NCBI GenBank assembly: GCA_947495685.1
Contig: CANLZY010000007.1
Coordinates: 124,001-188,000 of the forward strand
Direction: 5' to 3'
Origin: an uncultured Tropicimonas sp.
GTDB taxonomy: Bacteria; Pseudomonadota; Alphaproteobacteria; Rhodobacterales; Rhodobacteraceae
DNA length: 64,000 bases
Shown: positions 17,009 through 25,842 of the stretch, one piece after another
How positions within the stretch are numbered: position 1 is the first letter of the stretch
How the letters are laid out: every line of letters begins with the position of its first letter
Notes under the pieces: model-generated
Seen by the model: only the letters and a program-made list of their open reading frames with translations
What the model was told of the DNA's origin: nothing
Database searches by the model: none
Made by a program: the position numbers and the translations under genes

Positions 17009-17776
17009 ATGGGACGACTCCGCCTGACGCGCCTGATCGGCGCTGCCATGCTGTTGACGAGCCTGGCGTTTAGCGCCGCCGGGCAGGATCGGCGTTTGAC
17101 CATCGGTGTTCCCGAGGCCCTGATCGAAACCGGGTTCCTCAAACACCTGTTGCCCCGATTTTCGCTCAAACACGGCGTGCCGATCACGCTTGTCGCGCCC
17201 GCCGCCCCAGCCGATGCGGCGTTGACCGACGGCCCGCAAGAAGATTCCGTTGCCGTCTTTGCCGGCGCAAATACGACCTGGCATCTTCTTCCCTTGCCGG
17301 GGGCCAAAACGCCACATCTGCAGAAATTGTCGGACTGGTTGACCTCCGACATCGGGCGCAAGGCGATCCTGGGGTTCAAGGGCGCACCGCCCTTCACGCC
17401 ACCCGTGGTCGACGCCGTCGCCGTGGTGGCGGCCCCAATGCCCGGCGATGCCGGGACAGGGTTGGGGCTGTCGTTGCGCCACTGTGGCCGCTGCCATGTC
17501 GTCGGACCGCAAAACCGGATGGCGGGAATCGGCAACACGCCGTCCTTTCGGGTTTTGCGCACTTTTGGCGACTGGGAGGATCGGTTCGGCGCCTTCTATG
17601 CGCTCAAGCCGCATCCGTCCTTCACCCGGGTGGAGGATCTCAGCCCGCCGTTTCCGGACGGGACACAGCCGACCATCGAACCGGTCACGCTGACCATCGA
17701 GGAGTTGGAAGACATCACCGCCTATGCCGCCAGCCTGGATCCGGCGGACCTTGGCGCACCGATCAAGCATCAGTGA
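17009..17776 (+). CDS. Periplasmic c-type cytochrome with substrate-binding-protein-like N-terminal part
   Basis: A 255-residue exported protein. The signal peptide is about residues 1-25. A single haem c site, CGRCH, lies at 159-163 with a likely axial Met in NRMAGIGNTPSF and a C-terminal helix LTIEELEDITAYAASL, so residues 150-245 form a small cytochrome c domain. Residues 28-132 are different: TIGVPEALIETGFLKHLLPRF and later LSDWLTSDIGRKAILGFKG resemble the first strand-helix and last helix of TupA/ModA-like tungstate-molybdate binding proteins, with the middle missing. The gene faces the polyferredoxin, with seven-base overlapping ends. It is probably an electron-transfer partner of the periplasmic formate dehydrogenase. 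The binding-protein resemblance is my reading and needs structural comparison. Confidence 0.75.
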   Translation: MGRLRLTRLIGAAMLLTSLAFSAAGQDRRLTIGVPEALIETGFLKHLLPRFSLKHGVPITLVAPAAPADAALTDGPQEDSVAVFAGANTTWHLLPLPGAKTPHLQKLSDWLTSDIGRKAILGFKGAPPFTPPVVDAVAVVAAPMPGDAGTGLGLSLRHCGRCHVVGPQNRMAGIGNTPSFRVLRTFGDWEDRFGAFYALKPHPSFTRVEDLSPPFPDGTQPTIEPVTLTIEELEDITAYAASLDPADLGAPIKHQ

Positions 17777-19737
17777 TCCTTGCGCTTGCTGAGGTAATCG
17801 TCGGAAGTGCGCACCTGCGGCGGTTCCTTGCCCGCGAACGGGTTCGTCGGGCTGCGGAATTGTGCCTGAACCCGGCAATCGTCGCACATCCGGATCATGC
17901 GGGCCGCGTCGCTGGTGGCAAACATCGCGTGCTTGCCCTCCAGCTTTTCCACGATCCTTTCGATGGTCGAGCGAACCCCAAAGGGTGCGCCGCAGTCGAT
18001 GCATTCGAACGGTTCTTCCTCGCGCAGGACGCGTTGATGAAGCGCCGCGTCCGACAGGTCCATGCGTGGCTCCAGCACGATCGCGTTCTCGGGGCAGATG
18101 GTGACACACAGCCCGCATTGCAGGCAGGCGTCCTCCTGAAACCGCAACTGGGGACGGTCCGGATTGTCGCCAAGCGCCCCGGCCGGGCAGAGCGAGGCAC
18201 AGGACAGGCACAGTGTGCAGGCGTCGTCATCGACCGTCACCGACCCATAGGGTGCGCCGACAGGCAGTGGCAGCGGCTCGACGGAGTCGGGGTTCAGTGC
18301 CGATGCCGCCAAACGGGCCACCTGCCGACGCGATCCCATCGGCAGGATGGGCGCGGACACGGCATCAGCCTTGTCCGCTGCGTACAGCATCTGGCACAGC
18401 GCATCCGGGTCTGCGGGTTCCAGCAAGCGCAGGGCCGCACCGGGCCCACCCAACGAAAGCGCCAGGGCATGTTCGCGCCCCAGCGCGTCGCGCTCGGTTG
18501 TCGGGGCCATCAGTACGTCGACCGCCGCAAAGCCGCAGGCCAGTGCCGCCAGCATTTCTGCATGCCCGAACCCTGAAACACGATCGAGGTCGAGCGGGAT
18601 CACATCCGCTGGCAGTCCGCGGCCAAACCTCGCCGCCAAGGCGACCATCTCGGCGCCGAAGGCGCGGTCATGCACCAGCAACCGGGGGCGCTCGCCGCCG
18701 GCCTCGGTATAGTGTTCGGCCAATCGGCGGATGCGGGTGAACAGAAAAGTCGCGGTCGGGTCTTCGAACGCAATCGCGCCAGAGGGACAGAGCGCGGCGC
18801 AGGATCCGCAACCGGCGCAAATCATCGGGTCGATCTCGACCGTGTCTCCCGCCGAAAGGATCGCCCCTGTCGGGCAGACATCCAGACACTTGCGGCAGCC
18901 CTCCTGCCCGGCCCGCGAATGGGCGCAGAGCAGTGGTTCCAGCGCCACGTACAGCGGTTTTTCGAAGGTTCCGATCAGTTGAGAGGCCTGCAGGACCGCG
19001 TCGGCCACCGCCGACGGGCGGCCTGGATCGGCCCGCAGGTAACCCTCGCGTTTCTCTGGTGCCGGAAACAGCGCCCCGGTTGCGACCGGGCGCAGGTCCA
19101 GAATGACGTCACATTCCGTACGACCGCCATCGCGCACCGGGCCAAAGGCAAAGCCGCCACGCCCGCCCGGCTCCACCAGCCGCAATCCGTCAAAGCGCAC
19201 CGAGAACCGCCCCAACGCCCCTTCCGCTGTCGACACCCGGCCTGCGATCACATCGAAATCACGCGACAGCGGCGGCTCGACGCCCGGTTCAAGCACCACG
19301 GTGACGCCCAGAACCGGTGCCAACCGGCTCGCTGCCTCCAGGGCGATCTCCGACGGTCCGAGGATCAGGCACAGCCCCTCAGACACCAGGTCGATTGTCT
19401 TGACAACCGGCTCCTCGCCAAGCGCATCCGCCAGCAGCGCCGCCATCTTGGGTCCGGCGGAGGCACTTTCGTCCGACCAGCCAGCCCGGTCGCGCAGATC
19501 GACAAAATCTGGCGCGGGGACCTGCAGGTCTTCTGCCATCTCTTCGAACCGCTCGCGTTCCTGCTGGCAGGCGATCACGCAATTTCCAGCAGTCATCGCG
19601 GCAACGGCCGCCGCGGCCTCGCCCCCGCACAGATGAGAGTGGACCTTGGAGCAGACGACGCTCCCAGACGCCGAGATTGCGTCCGGGTCGAGTGTCTGGC
19701 TTCCCAGGCAATCGCATAGAATGAGCGATTCAGGCAT
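17770..19737 (-). CDS. Polyferredoxin-like 4Fe-4S protein of the formate dehydrogenase locus
   Basis: A 655-residue cytoplasmic iron-sulfur protein without signal peptide. It contains four ferredoxin-type motifs in two pairs: CRKCLDVCP and CAGCGSCAALCP near residues 285-325, and CTLCLSCASLCP and CLQCGLCVTICP near 515-560. Extra CxxC pairs (CIDCG, CDDC) lie near the C-terminus, and early cysteines (CDC, SHLCGG, VIACQQ) are present. Similar large 4Fe-4S proteins sit beside DUF3305/DUF3306 and fdh genes in many proteobacteria. The ATG at 19737 has GGGAGG eight bases upstream and is preferred over a start six codons earlier. It probably transfers electrons or clusters during formate dehydrogenase maturation; the precise job is unknown. 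Confidence 0.85.
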   Translation of the reverse strand: MPESLILCDCLGSQTLDPDAISASGSVVCSKVHSHLCGGEAAAAVAAMTAGNCVIACQQERERFEEMAEDLQVPAPDFVDLRDRAGWSDESASAGPKMAALLADALGEEPVVKTIDLVSEGLCLILGPSEIALEAASRLAPVLGVTVVLEPGVEPPLSRDFDVIAGRVSTAEGALGRFSVRFDGLRLVEPGGRGGFAFGPVRDGGRTECDVILDLRPVATGALFPAPEKREGYLRADPGRPSAVADAVLQASQLIGTFEKPLYVALEPLLCAHSRAGQEGCRKCLDVCPTGAILSAGDTVEIDPMICAGCGSCAALCPSGAIAFEDPTATFLFTRIRRLAEHYTEAGGERPRLLVHDRAFGAEMVALAARFGRGLPADVIPLDLDRVSGFGHAEMLAALACGFAAVDVLMAPTTERDALGREHALALSLGGPGAALRLLEPADPDALCQMLYAADKADAVSAPILPMGSRRQVARLAASALNPDSVEPLPLPVGAPYGSVTVDDDACTLCLSCASLCPAGALGDNPDRPQLRFQEDACLQCGLCVTICPENAIVLEPRMDLSDAALHQRVLREEEPFECIDCGAPFGVRSTIERIVEKLEGKHAMFATSDAARMIRMCDDCRVQAQFRSPTNPFAGKEPPQVRTSDDYLSKRKDH

Positions 19738-20047
19738 TGGTGTCCTCCCTGCTGGCACCGGGGGCGTTTGACCCTCTTTCGAGTGCGCGCTCGTCAGGTA
19801 GCCACGAATTCGGGCGACGGTAAAGCCACTTTCCTATCACCGTGCCTCGCCCCGCACACAGGCCACGATGCGCCAACGTAACGGCGTCTGAACGGGGGCA
19901 GATCAGGGGGGTAAAATCCGCAAGCTCGTCCATTCGAGTCCTCAGGGATAAAAAAACATTTGAGATTCGATGGTTTGCAGACGATGATGCCCTTGGGGAA
20001 GCCTCGGAATGCGAACACGGGCACCCCTTGGGAGGACACAAGACACC
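19738..20047. promoter_or_regulatory. Divergent control region of the fdh locus
   Basis: 310 bases separate the leftward polyferredoxin and rightward DUF3305 gene, so promoters for both must lie here. An A-rich stretch (gggataaaaaaac, about 19945-19957) is the most promoter-like segment. No FNR, sigma-54 or molybdate-regulator site could be recognised with confidence. Confidence 0.4.
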
Positions 20048-20605
20048 ATGCGGCAACCGCAGGCATCGCTGCCTTTGGGCATCGTTATCCGTAAGACGCC
20101 AGGGCGAACCCGCTGGGCCCGTTGGGCCTGGAGGGCGATTGGCGTTCTGCCGGGCGCGGCGCCCGCCGAGTGGCACGTTCTGCGGCAGGAAGGCGATGCC
20201 GTCGAATACCACGCCGCAACCGTCCCGCTGGAACTCTGGCGCACCGACACCGAGGCCTACCTGACCGGGCTGTCGGCCCGCACGCCCGCCATCGGGGTCG
20301 TGATGCGTGACGCAGCGATCGGTGATGGGCCGGAGGTCCTGCTGGCGACGGCGTCGCCGTACGAGACGCAGGATTACCTCGACAGCGGCGAAGAAACGGT
20401 CGAACTGGTTCCGATGCCCGAGGGTCTGGTGGCGTTCATCCGCGATTTCATCACCGAACATCATCAGGAAGAGCGGTTCGTGAAGCGTCGCCGGGATCGC
20501 CAGCGCGTCGACCTGAAACAGGACGGAATTGGCGACGCCCGTATTAAGCAAGTTGCGGATGTCTATCGGGCACCGGGCAGCCGGCGGCGGGGAGCGCTGC
20601 ATTGA
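20048..20605 (+). CDS. DUF3305 domain protein (formate dehydrogenase accessory)
   Basis: A 185-residue protein of the DUF3305 family, nearly always followed by DUF3306 in fdh clusters. Characteristic segments are LPLGIVIRKTPGRTRWARWAWRAIGVLPG and the acidic ELVPMPEGLVAFIRDFITEHHQEERFVKRRRDR. No signal peptide is seen. The ATG at 20048 is chosen because GGGAGG sits about twelve bases upstream and homologous proteins begin close to this point. It heads the rightward fdh operon; the next gene overlaps by four bases. Probable cytoplasmic assembly factor; the molecular role is unknown. Confidence 0.85.
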   Translation: MRQPQASLPLGIVIRKTPGRTRWARWAWRAIGVLPGAAPAEWHVLRQEGDAVEYHAATVPLELWRTDTEAYLTGLSARTPAIGVVMRDAAIGDGPEVLLATASPYETQDYLDSGEETVELVPMPEGLVAFIRDFITEHHQEERFVKRRRDRQRVDLKQDGIGDARIKQVADVYRAPGSRRRGALH

Positions 20606-21228
20606 CTGGTCAGGCGGATTTCTGGTCGCGGCGCAAGGCAGCCGTTGCAGCTGAGGCTCAGGCCGAAGACGCGATGCAGGCCGCTGTGCTTGCCGAGCCG
20701 CACGTGGATCAACCCGCCCCAGAGGCCCGCAGCGACGCCGAGGTCCTGACGGAACTGGGCTTGCCGCATCCCGACACACTGGAGCCGGGCGATGATTTTG
20801 CGGCCTTTCTGCAATCGGCGGTTCCCGAACATCTTCGGCGCCTTGCGCTGCGGCGGCTTTGGCGGTCCAATCCGGTTTTGGCCAATCTCGACAACCTGAT
20901 CGACTACGGCGAGGATTACACCGATGCCGCAACCGTGATCGAGAACATGCAGACGACGTATCAGGTCGGCAAGGGGATGCTGAAACACCTTTTGGCGCTT
21001 GAAGAAGCGGCGGCGAAGGAAGCGGCAGAGGCCGAGGGGCTGCCAGACGATATTGCCCCTGATCTTGCTGCGGAGGAAGACGTTCTGCTTTCTGCCACCG
21101 CAGACGATGCCACGATGGAAACCGACATCCCGGCGACGTACGCCGCCCCTGCCCTTGAGATCGACGAAACCGAAGACGACATGCCCCTGCCCAGCCGCAG
21201 GCGCATGCGGTTCGCCTTTGCCAGCTAA
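20602..21228 (+). CDS. DUF3306 domain protein (formate dehydrogenase accessory)
   Basis: A 208-residue protein starting with TTG (ATTGA overlap with the DUF3305 stop). The DUF3306 opening is clear: DFWSRRKAAVAAEA followed by an acidic linker, then PEHLRRLALRRLWRSNPVLANLDNLIDYGEDYTD, a segment conserved in this family and in Shewanella-type FdhT accessory proteins. The tail is Ala/Glu/Asp-rich and ends in a basic RRRMRFAFAS. It probably acts as a chaperone or adaptor in formate dehydrogenase maturation; this is known only by gene association. Confidence 0.85.
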   Translation: MTGQADFWSRRKAAVAAEAQAEDAMQAAVLAEPHVDQPAPEARSDAEVLTELGLPHPDTLEPGDDFAAFLQSAVPEHLRRLALRRLWRSNPVLANLDNLIDYGEDYTDAATVIENMQTTYQVGKGMLKHLLALEEAAAKEAAEAEGLPDDIAPDLAAEEDVLLSATADDATMETDIPATYAAPALEIDETEDDMPLPSRRRMRFAFAS

Positions 21229-21250
21229 GAGCCAAGAGAGACTCCGAACA

Positions 21251-21856
21251 ATGAGTGCCGCACACGACATCACGATCCGAGAAGAAGACCGCCTCCGCGC
21301 CGAGCTCTACGAGTTCCTCGGTGCGCTTCTGGCCATGCCGCCAGACCGGACTTTGCTGGAACGGACCGCTGGGCTGAGCGGTGACGACAGTGCGCTGGGG
21401 CAAGCCATCGGCGCGATGGCGCGCGTGGCCCGTGCCGTCTCGGCGCCGGCGGTCGAACGCGAGTTCAATGCGTTGTTCATCGGGCTGGGCCGGGGCGAAT
21501 TGCTGCCCTATGCCAGCTATTACATGACCGGTTTCCTGAACGAGAAACCGCTGTCGGTGCTGAGGTCCGACATGAGCCGGTTGCGCATCGCCCGTGCTCC
21601 CGGAGTGTTCGAACCAGAGGATAACATCGCCAGCCTGTTCGGGATGATGGCGGGCATGATCCTGGGCCGGTTTGGTGACCCCGCCACGCTGACCACGCAG
21701 AAAGAGTTCTATTTTCGGCACATCGCGCCCTGGGCCGAACACTTCTTTACCGATCTCGAAGGCGCACAGAATTCGATCTTTTATGCTCCCGTCGGCTCTG
21801 CCGGGCGGGCGTTCATGGAGATCGAGACCGAAGCATTCCGCATGACTGCGGAGTGA
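21251..21856 (+). CDS. TorD/DmsD-family chaperone for the FdhA precursor
   Basis: A 201-residue all-helical cytoplasmic chaperone. It shows the TorD-family pattern: LYEFLGALLAMPPD, then EFNALFIGLGRGELLPYASYYMTG with the conserved E-F-x-x-L-F-x-G-x-G-x-x-x-P motif, and later EPEDNIASLFGMMAGMI and FYFRHIAPWAEHFF. Such proteins bind Tat signal peptides and hold molybdoenzyme apoproteins until the cofactor is in place. Location between DUF3306 and the Tat-signal genes points to FdhA as client. The ATG at 21251 is used because the in-frame upstream extension overlaps DUF3306. Confidence 0.9.
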   Translation: MSAAHDITIREEDRLRAELYEFLGALLAMPPDRTLLERTAGLSGDDSALGQAIGAMARVARAVSAPAVEREFNALFIGLGRGELLPYASYYMTGFLNEKPLSVLRSDMSRLRIARAPGVFEPEDNIASLFGMMAGMILGRFGDPATLTTQKEFYFRHIAPWAEHFFTDLEGAQNSIFYAPVGSAGRAFMEIETEAFRMTAE

Positions 21857-21905
21857 CCCGCATCCACCGGCCGACCCGTCGGCCCCAAACGAAAGGAGCA
21901 AGACC

Positions 21906-22085
21906 GTGACACACAAGACGGACAAGGCAACCCGCCGCGACTTCCTGAAGGTCGCCGCCGCTTCTGTCCCGGCTGCGGCCGTTGCCGTTGCAGCACCAAA
22001 GGCCGCCACGGCCGATACGGTTGTCGAAGACGGTATGCAGGACACCGCGCACACCCGCGCCTATTACGACAGCGCCCGGTTCTAG
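21906..22085 (+). CDS. Formate dehydrogenase region Tat-signal small protein
   Basis: A 59-residue protein with a GTG start and AAAGGAG seven bases upstream. It consists of a twin-arginine leader (ATRRDFLKVAAASVP, then an Ala-rich hydrophobic stretch) and a short polar tail of about 25 residues ending YYDSARF. It matches the known small Tat-associated family found immediately upstream of formate dehydrogenase alpha subunits. Its function is not established; it may act as a decoy or carrier for the TorD-like chaperone just upstream, or as a minor exported subunit. It is followed by a 155-base gap before fdhA. Confidence 0.85.
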   Translation: MTHKTDKATRRDFLKVAAASVPAAAVAVAAPKAATADTVVEDGMQDTAHTRAYYDSARF

Positions 22086-22240
22086 AGCGTTTCGCCGTTT
22101 CCGTGAAACTCCACGGACGGCAAACAAGGACCCGGACCCTGACATGACCCCGACGGCGACTGGTTGCGTGACGCCCGACTGCCTGAGGACAAAATCGAAC
22201 CAAGCCAGCCCTGAAACATGGGCAGCAAGGGAGGCTAGAA

Positions 22241-25135
22241 ATGCTGAGGAAAAAGACCAACGGGGTTGCGCGACGCCCCCAGCGGACAAGTATCCTGACC
22301 ACGGCAGGTGAAAAATCTGTCGACCGCCGCACGTTCCTGCGGGGATCCGGTCTGGCCATCGGTGGCCTTGCCGCCATCGGCGCAACGGGAGGCATGGTCA
22401 CGAAGGCCAGTGCCCAGTCTGCTGTCGACAGCGCGGTGCAAAACGTCAAATCCGTCTGCACCCATTGTTCGGTCGGATGTACCGTCATCGCAGAAGTGCA
22501 GAATGGCGTCTGGGTCGGGCAGGAGCCCGGCTGGGACAGCCCGTTCAACCTGGGTGCGCATTGCGCCAAGGGCGCGGCAGTCCGCGAACACGCTCACGGC
22601 GAACGTCGGCTCAAGTATCCGATGAAGAAAGAGGGCGGCGAGTGGAAGCGCATTTCCTGGGAGCAGGCGATCAACGAGATCGGCGACCAGATGATGACGA
22701 TCCGCGAAGAAAGCGGACCTGACAGCGTCTACTGGCTCGGCTCGGCCAAGCACAACAACGAGCAGGCCTACCTGTTCCGCAAGTTCGCCGCCTACTGGGG
22801 CACGAACAACGTGGACCACCAGGCCCGGATCTGCCATTCGACCACGGTGTCGGGCGTTGCGAACACATGGGGCTACGGCGCCATGACCAACAGCTTCAAC
22901 GACATTCACAATTCCAAGGCGATTTTCCTGATCGGCTCCAACCCGGCAGAGGCGCACCCGGTGTCGCTGCTGCACATCCTGCGCGCCAAGGAACGCAACG
23001 CGGCACCGCTGATCGTCTGCGACCCGCGTTTCACCCGCACCGCCGCGCACGCCACCGAATACGTGCGGATGCGGCCCGGCACCGATGTGGCGCTGGTCTG
23101 GGGCATCCTGTGGCACATCTTCGAGAACGGCTGGGAGGACAAGGAGTTCATCCGCACCCGGGTCTGGGGGATGGATCAGATCCGCGAAGAGGTTGCGCGT
23201 TGGAACCCCGAAGAAGTCGAGCGCGTTACCGGCACCCCCGGCAGCCAGCTCAAGCGGGTGGCCCGGACGTTGGCCAACAACCGCCCCGGCACCGTCATCT
23301 GGTGTATGGGTGGCACCCAGCACACCACTGGCAACAACAACACCCGCGCCTACTGCGTTCTGCAGTTGGCCCTTGGCAACATGGGCACCAGCGGCGGCGG
23401 CACCAACATCTTCCGCGGCCATGACAACGTTCAGGGCGCGACCGACCTTGGCGTGCTGTCGCACACACTGCCGGGCTACTACGGCCTGACCGGCGGCGCC
23501 TGGGCTCATTGGGCACGCGTCTGGGGCGAGGACCTCGACTGGCTCAAGGGGCAGTTCGAGACCGTGAAATCCTCGGACGGCAAGGACAAGAACCTGATGA
23601 ACCTGACGGGCATCCCGGTGTCCCGCTGGATCGATGGCGTTCTGGAAGATCCGGCGAACACCGATCAGCCCGAGCGTGTCCGCGCCATGGTTCTGTGGGG
23701 CCACGCGCCCAACTCGCAGACCCGCGGCAAGGAAATGAAGACGGCGATGGAAAAGCTCGACATGCTTGTCGTGGTCGACCCTTATCCGACCGTTTCGGCC
23801 GTGATGAACGACCGGACCGACGGCGTCTACCTGTTGCCGGCCTGTACCCAGTTCGAAACGCACGGCTCCGTCACCGCGTCCAACCGATCGCTCCAGTGGC
23901 GTGACAAGGTGGTCGATCCACTGTTCGAAAGCCTGCCGGACCACGTCATCATGGCCAAGTTCGCCAACAAGTTCGGTTTCGCCGACCGGTTCTTCCGCAA
24001 CATCGACATGGATGATCCCGAGACGCCGAACATCGAAAGCATCACGCGCGAGTTCAACAGCGGGATGTGGACGGTTGGCTACACCGGTCAGAGCCCGGAC
24101 CGGATCAAGTCGCACATGGCCAACCAGCACACGTTCGACCGCACGACGTTGCAGGCGATCGGTGGCCCGAACGATGGCGAGTACTACGGTATGCCCTGGC
24201 CCTGTTGGGGAACGCCCGAGATGGCTCACCCTGGCACGCCGAACCTCTATGACATGTCCAAGCCCGTCAGCGAAGGCGGCCTGACCTTCCGCGCCCGGTT
24301 CGGTGTGGAACGCGATGGCGACAACCTGCTGGCCGAAGGTGTGTATTCGCAGAATTCCGAAATCGAGGACGGCTATCCGGAATTCACCATGCAGATGCTG
24401 ATGGATCTCGGTTGGGACGGTGATCTGACCGACGCGGAGCGTGCATCCATAGACGCCGTTGCCGGGCCCAAGACCAACTGGAAGACCGACCTGTCGGGCG
24501 GAATCCAGCGGGTGGCGATCAAGCACGAATGCGCGCCCTTCGGCAATGCCAAGGCCCGTGCAGTTGTCTGGACCTTCCCCGATCCGGTTCCACTCCACCG
24601 CGAGCCGCTCTATACGAACCGGCGCGATCTGGTCGAGGACTATCCTACCTACGAGGACCGCAAGTTCTATCGCCTGCCAACGATGTACGCATCGATCCAG
24701 AAGCAGGACTTCTCCAAGGACTACCCGATGATCCTCACCTCCGGCCGTCTGGTCGAGTACGAGGGTGGTGGCGACGAATCCCGATCGAACCCCTGGCTGG
24801 CCGAACTCCAGCAAGACATGTTCGTCGAGATCAATCCGCGCGATGCCAACAACCTTGGGGTTCGCGACGGGGCGCAGGTCTGGGTCGAAGGTGCCGAAGG
24901 CGCCAAGGTCAAGGTCATGGCGATGGTCACACCGCGGGTGGGCGAGGGCGTTGCCTTCATGCCGTTCCACTTCGGCGGTCATTTCGAGGGCAAGGACCTG
25001 CGGGACAAATACCCGTCGGGCGCCGACCCCTACGTCTTGGGTGAAAGCACCAACACGGCACAGACCTACGGGTACGATTCCGTGACCCAGATGCAGGAGT
25101 CCAAGGTGACCCTGTGCAAGATTTCGGCAGCTTGA
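22241..25135 (+). CDS. fdhA: Formate dehydrogenase alpha (catalytic) subunit, Tat-exported
   Basis: A 964-residue Mo/W-bis-MGD enzyme that oxidises formate to CO2 in the periplasm. The twin-arginine signal (DRRTFLRG) is at 28-35, with hydrophobic core to about 58. The [4Fe-4S] ligands are Cys73, Cys76, Cys80 and Cys108. The metal ligand is Cys198 followed by His199 in ARICHSTTVSG, encoded by TGC, so this is a cysteine rather than selenocysteine enzyme. Further MGD-binding segments are IFLIGSNPAEAHPV, VIWCMGGTQHTTGNNN and, near the end, LTSGRLVEYEGGG and VFVEINPRDANNLGV. The start has GGGAGG upstream. FdhB follows after 12 bases. Confidence 0.97.
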   Translation: MLRKKTNGVARRPQRTSILTTAGEKSVDRRTFLRGSGLAIGGLAAIGATGGMVTKASAQSAVDSAVQNVKSVCTHCSVGCTVIAEVQNGVWVGQEPGWDSPFNLGAHCAKGAAVREHAHGERRLKYPMKKEGGEWKRISWEQAINEIGDQMMTIREESGPDSVYWLGSAKHNNEQAYLFRKFAAYWGTNNVDHQARICHSTTVSGVANTWGYGAMTNSFNDIHNSKAIFLIGSNPAEAHPVSLLHILRAKERNAAPLIVCDPRFTRTAAHATEYVRMRPGTDVALVWGILWHIFENGWEDKEFIRTRVWGMDQIREEVARWNPEEVERVTGTPGSQLKRVARTLANNRPGTVIWCMGGTQHTTGNNNTRAYCVLQLALGNMGTSGGGTNIFRGHDNVQGATDLGVLSHTLPGYYGLTGGAWAHWARVWGEDLDWLKGQFETVKSSDGKDKNLMNLTGIPVSRWIDGVLEDPANTDQPERVRAMVLWGHAPNSQTRGKEMKTAMEKLDMLVVVDPYPTVSAVMNDRTDGVYLLPACTQFETHGSVTASNRSLQWRDKVVDPLFESLPDHVIMAKFANKFGFADRFFRNIDMDDPETPNIESITREFNSGMWTVGYTGQSPDRIKSHMANQHTFDRTTLQAIGGPNDGEYYGMPWPCWGTPEMAHPGTPNLYDMSKPVSEGGLTFRARFGVERDGDNLLAEGVYSQNSEIEDGYPEFTMQMLMDLGWDGDLTDAERASIDAVAGPKTNWKTDLSGGIQRVAIKHECAPFGNAKARAVVWTFPDPVPLHREPLYTNRRDLVEDYPTYEDRKFYRLPTMYASIQKQDFSKDYPMILTSGRLVEYEGGGDESRSNPWLAELQQDMFVEINPRDANNLGVRDGAQVWVEGAEGAKVKVMAMVTPRVGEGVAFMPFHFGGHFEGKDLRDKYPSGADPYVLGESTNTAQTYGYDSVTQMQESKVTLCKISAA

Positions 25136-25147
25136 GGAGAATGACGA

Positions 25148-25741
25148 ATGGCTAGATCAAAGTTTCTCTGCGACGCCGAACGCTGCATCGAGTGCAATGC
25201 ATGCGTCACTGCCTGCAAGAACGAGCACGAGGTTCCCTGGGGCATCAACCGCCGCCGGGTGGTGACCATCAACGATGGCACTCCCGGGGAGCGGTCTATC
25301 TCGGTGGCCTGCATGCATTGTTCGGATGCGCCCTGCATGGCCGTCTGCCCGGTGGACTGTTTCTACCAGAACGAAGAGGGGGTCGTTCTGCACAGCAAGG
25401 ACCTCTGCATCGGCTGTGGCTATTGCTTCTACGCGTGCCCCTTTGGTGCGCCGCAATATCCGCAGGCGGGCAACTTCGGCTCTCGCGGCAAGATGGACAA
25501 GTGCACCTTCTGCGCCGGTGGCCCCGAGGAGACCCATTCCAACGCGGAATTCTCCAAGTATGGGCGCAATCGGATCGCCGAGGGCAAGCTGCCCATCTGC
25601 GCCGAGATGTGCTCCACCAAGGCGCTCCTGGCCGGTGACGGGGACGTTGTTTCCGCCATCTACCGCGAGCGCGTGGTGGCCCGTGGCTTCGGCTCCGGCG
25701 CCTGGGGTTGGGGCACGGCCTACGAGCAGAAGGGCGGTTGA
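25148..25741 (+). CDS. fdhB: Formate dehydrogenase beta (4Fe-4S) subunit
   Basis: A 197-residue electron-transfer subunit. Four ferredoxin-like Cys groups are visible: CxxxxCxxCxxCxxxC starting at Cys8, CMHCSDAPCMAVCP, CIGCGYCFYACP and the CTFC...CAEMC pair, consistent with four [4Fe-4S] clusters forming a wire from FdhA to the membrane subunit. It is shorter than E. coli FdnH and lacks the C-terminal transmembrane anchor, like the Wolinella/Shewanella type. It has no signal peptide, so it is presumably co-exported with FdhA by hitchhiking on its Tat signal. The start has GAGGAG upstream. Confidence 0.95.
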   Translation: MARSKFLCDAERCIECNACVTACKNEHEVPWGINRRRVVTINDGTPGERSISVACMHCSDAPCMAVCPVDCFYQNEEGVVLHSKDLCIGCGYCFYACPFGAPQYPQAGNFGSRGKMDKCTFCAGGPEETHSNAEFSKYGRNRIAEGKLPICAEMCSTKALLAGDGDVVSAIYRERVVARGFGSGAWGWGTAYEQKGG

Positions 25742-25842
25742 CGCCGTCGGGCAGGTACCCTGCCTGCCCTGCCTTGCTGACATCTTGCGCGGCTGCCGAC
25801 AGGTGGCCGCGCCGTTTCCGTCACGAACCCGGAGCCCCCGAC

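Noticed and set aside
19900-19960. tRNA-like T-loop string (attcgagtcct) near 19932
   Set aside because: No acceptor, D or anticodon stems could be formed around it.
19730-22054. 774-codon leftward open frame across the DUF3305/DUF3306/chaperone genes
   Set aside because: Opposite three supported genes with coupled starts; the protein is low-complexity and unlike any family I know.
22820-22840. Selenocysteine-containing formate dehydrogenase
   Set aside because: The metal-ligand codon is TGC (Cys198), and the gene has no internal TGA needing recoding.
22235-24982. 915-codon open frame antisense to fdhA
   Set aside because: Exact shadow of the catalytic subunit gene, no recognisable domain, no ribosome site.
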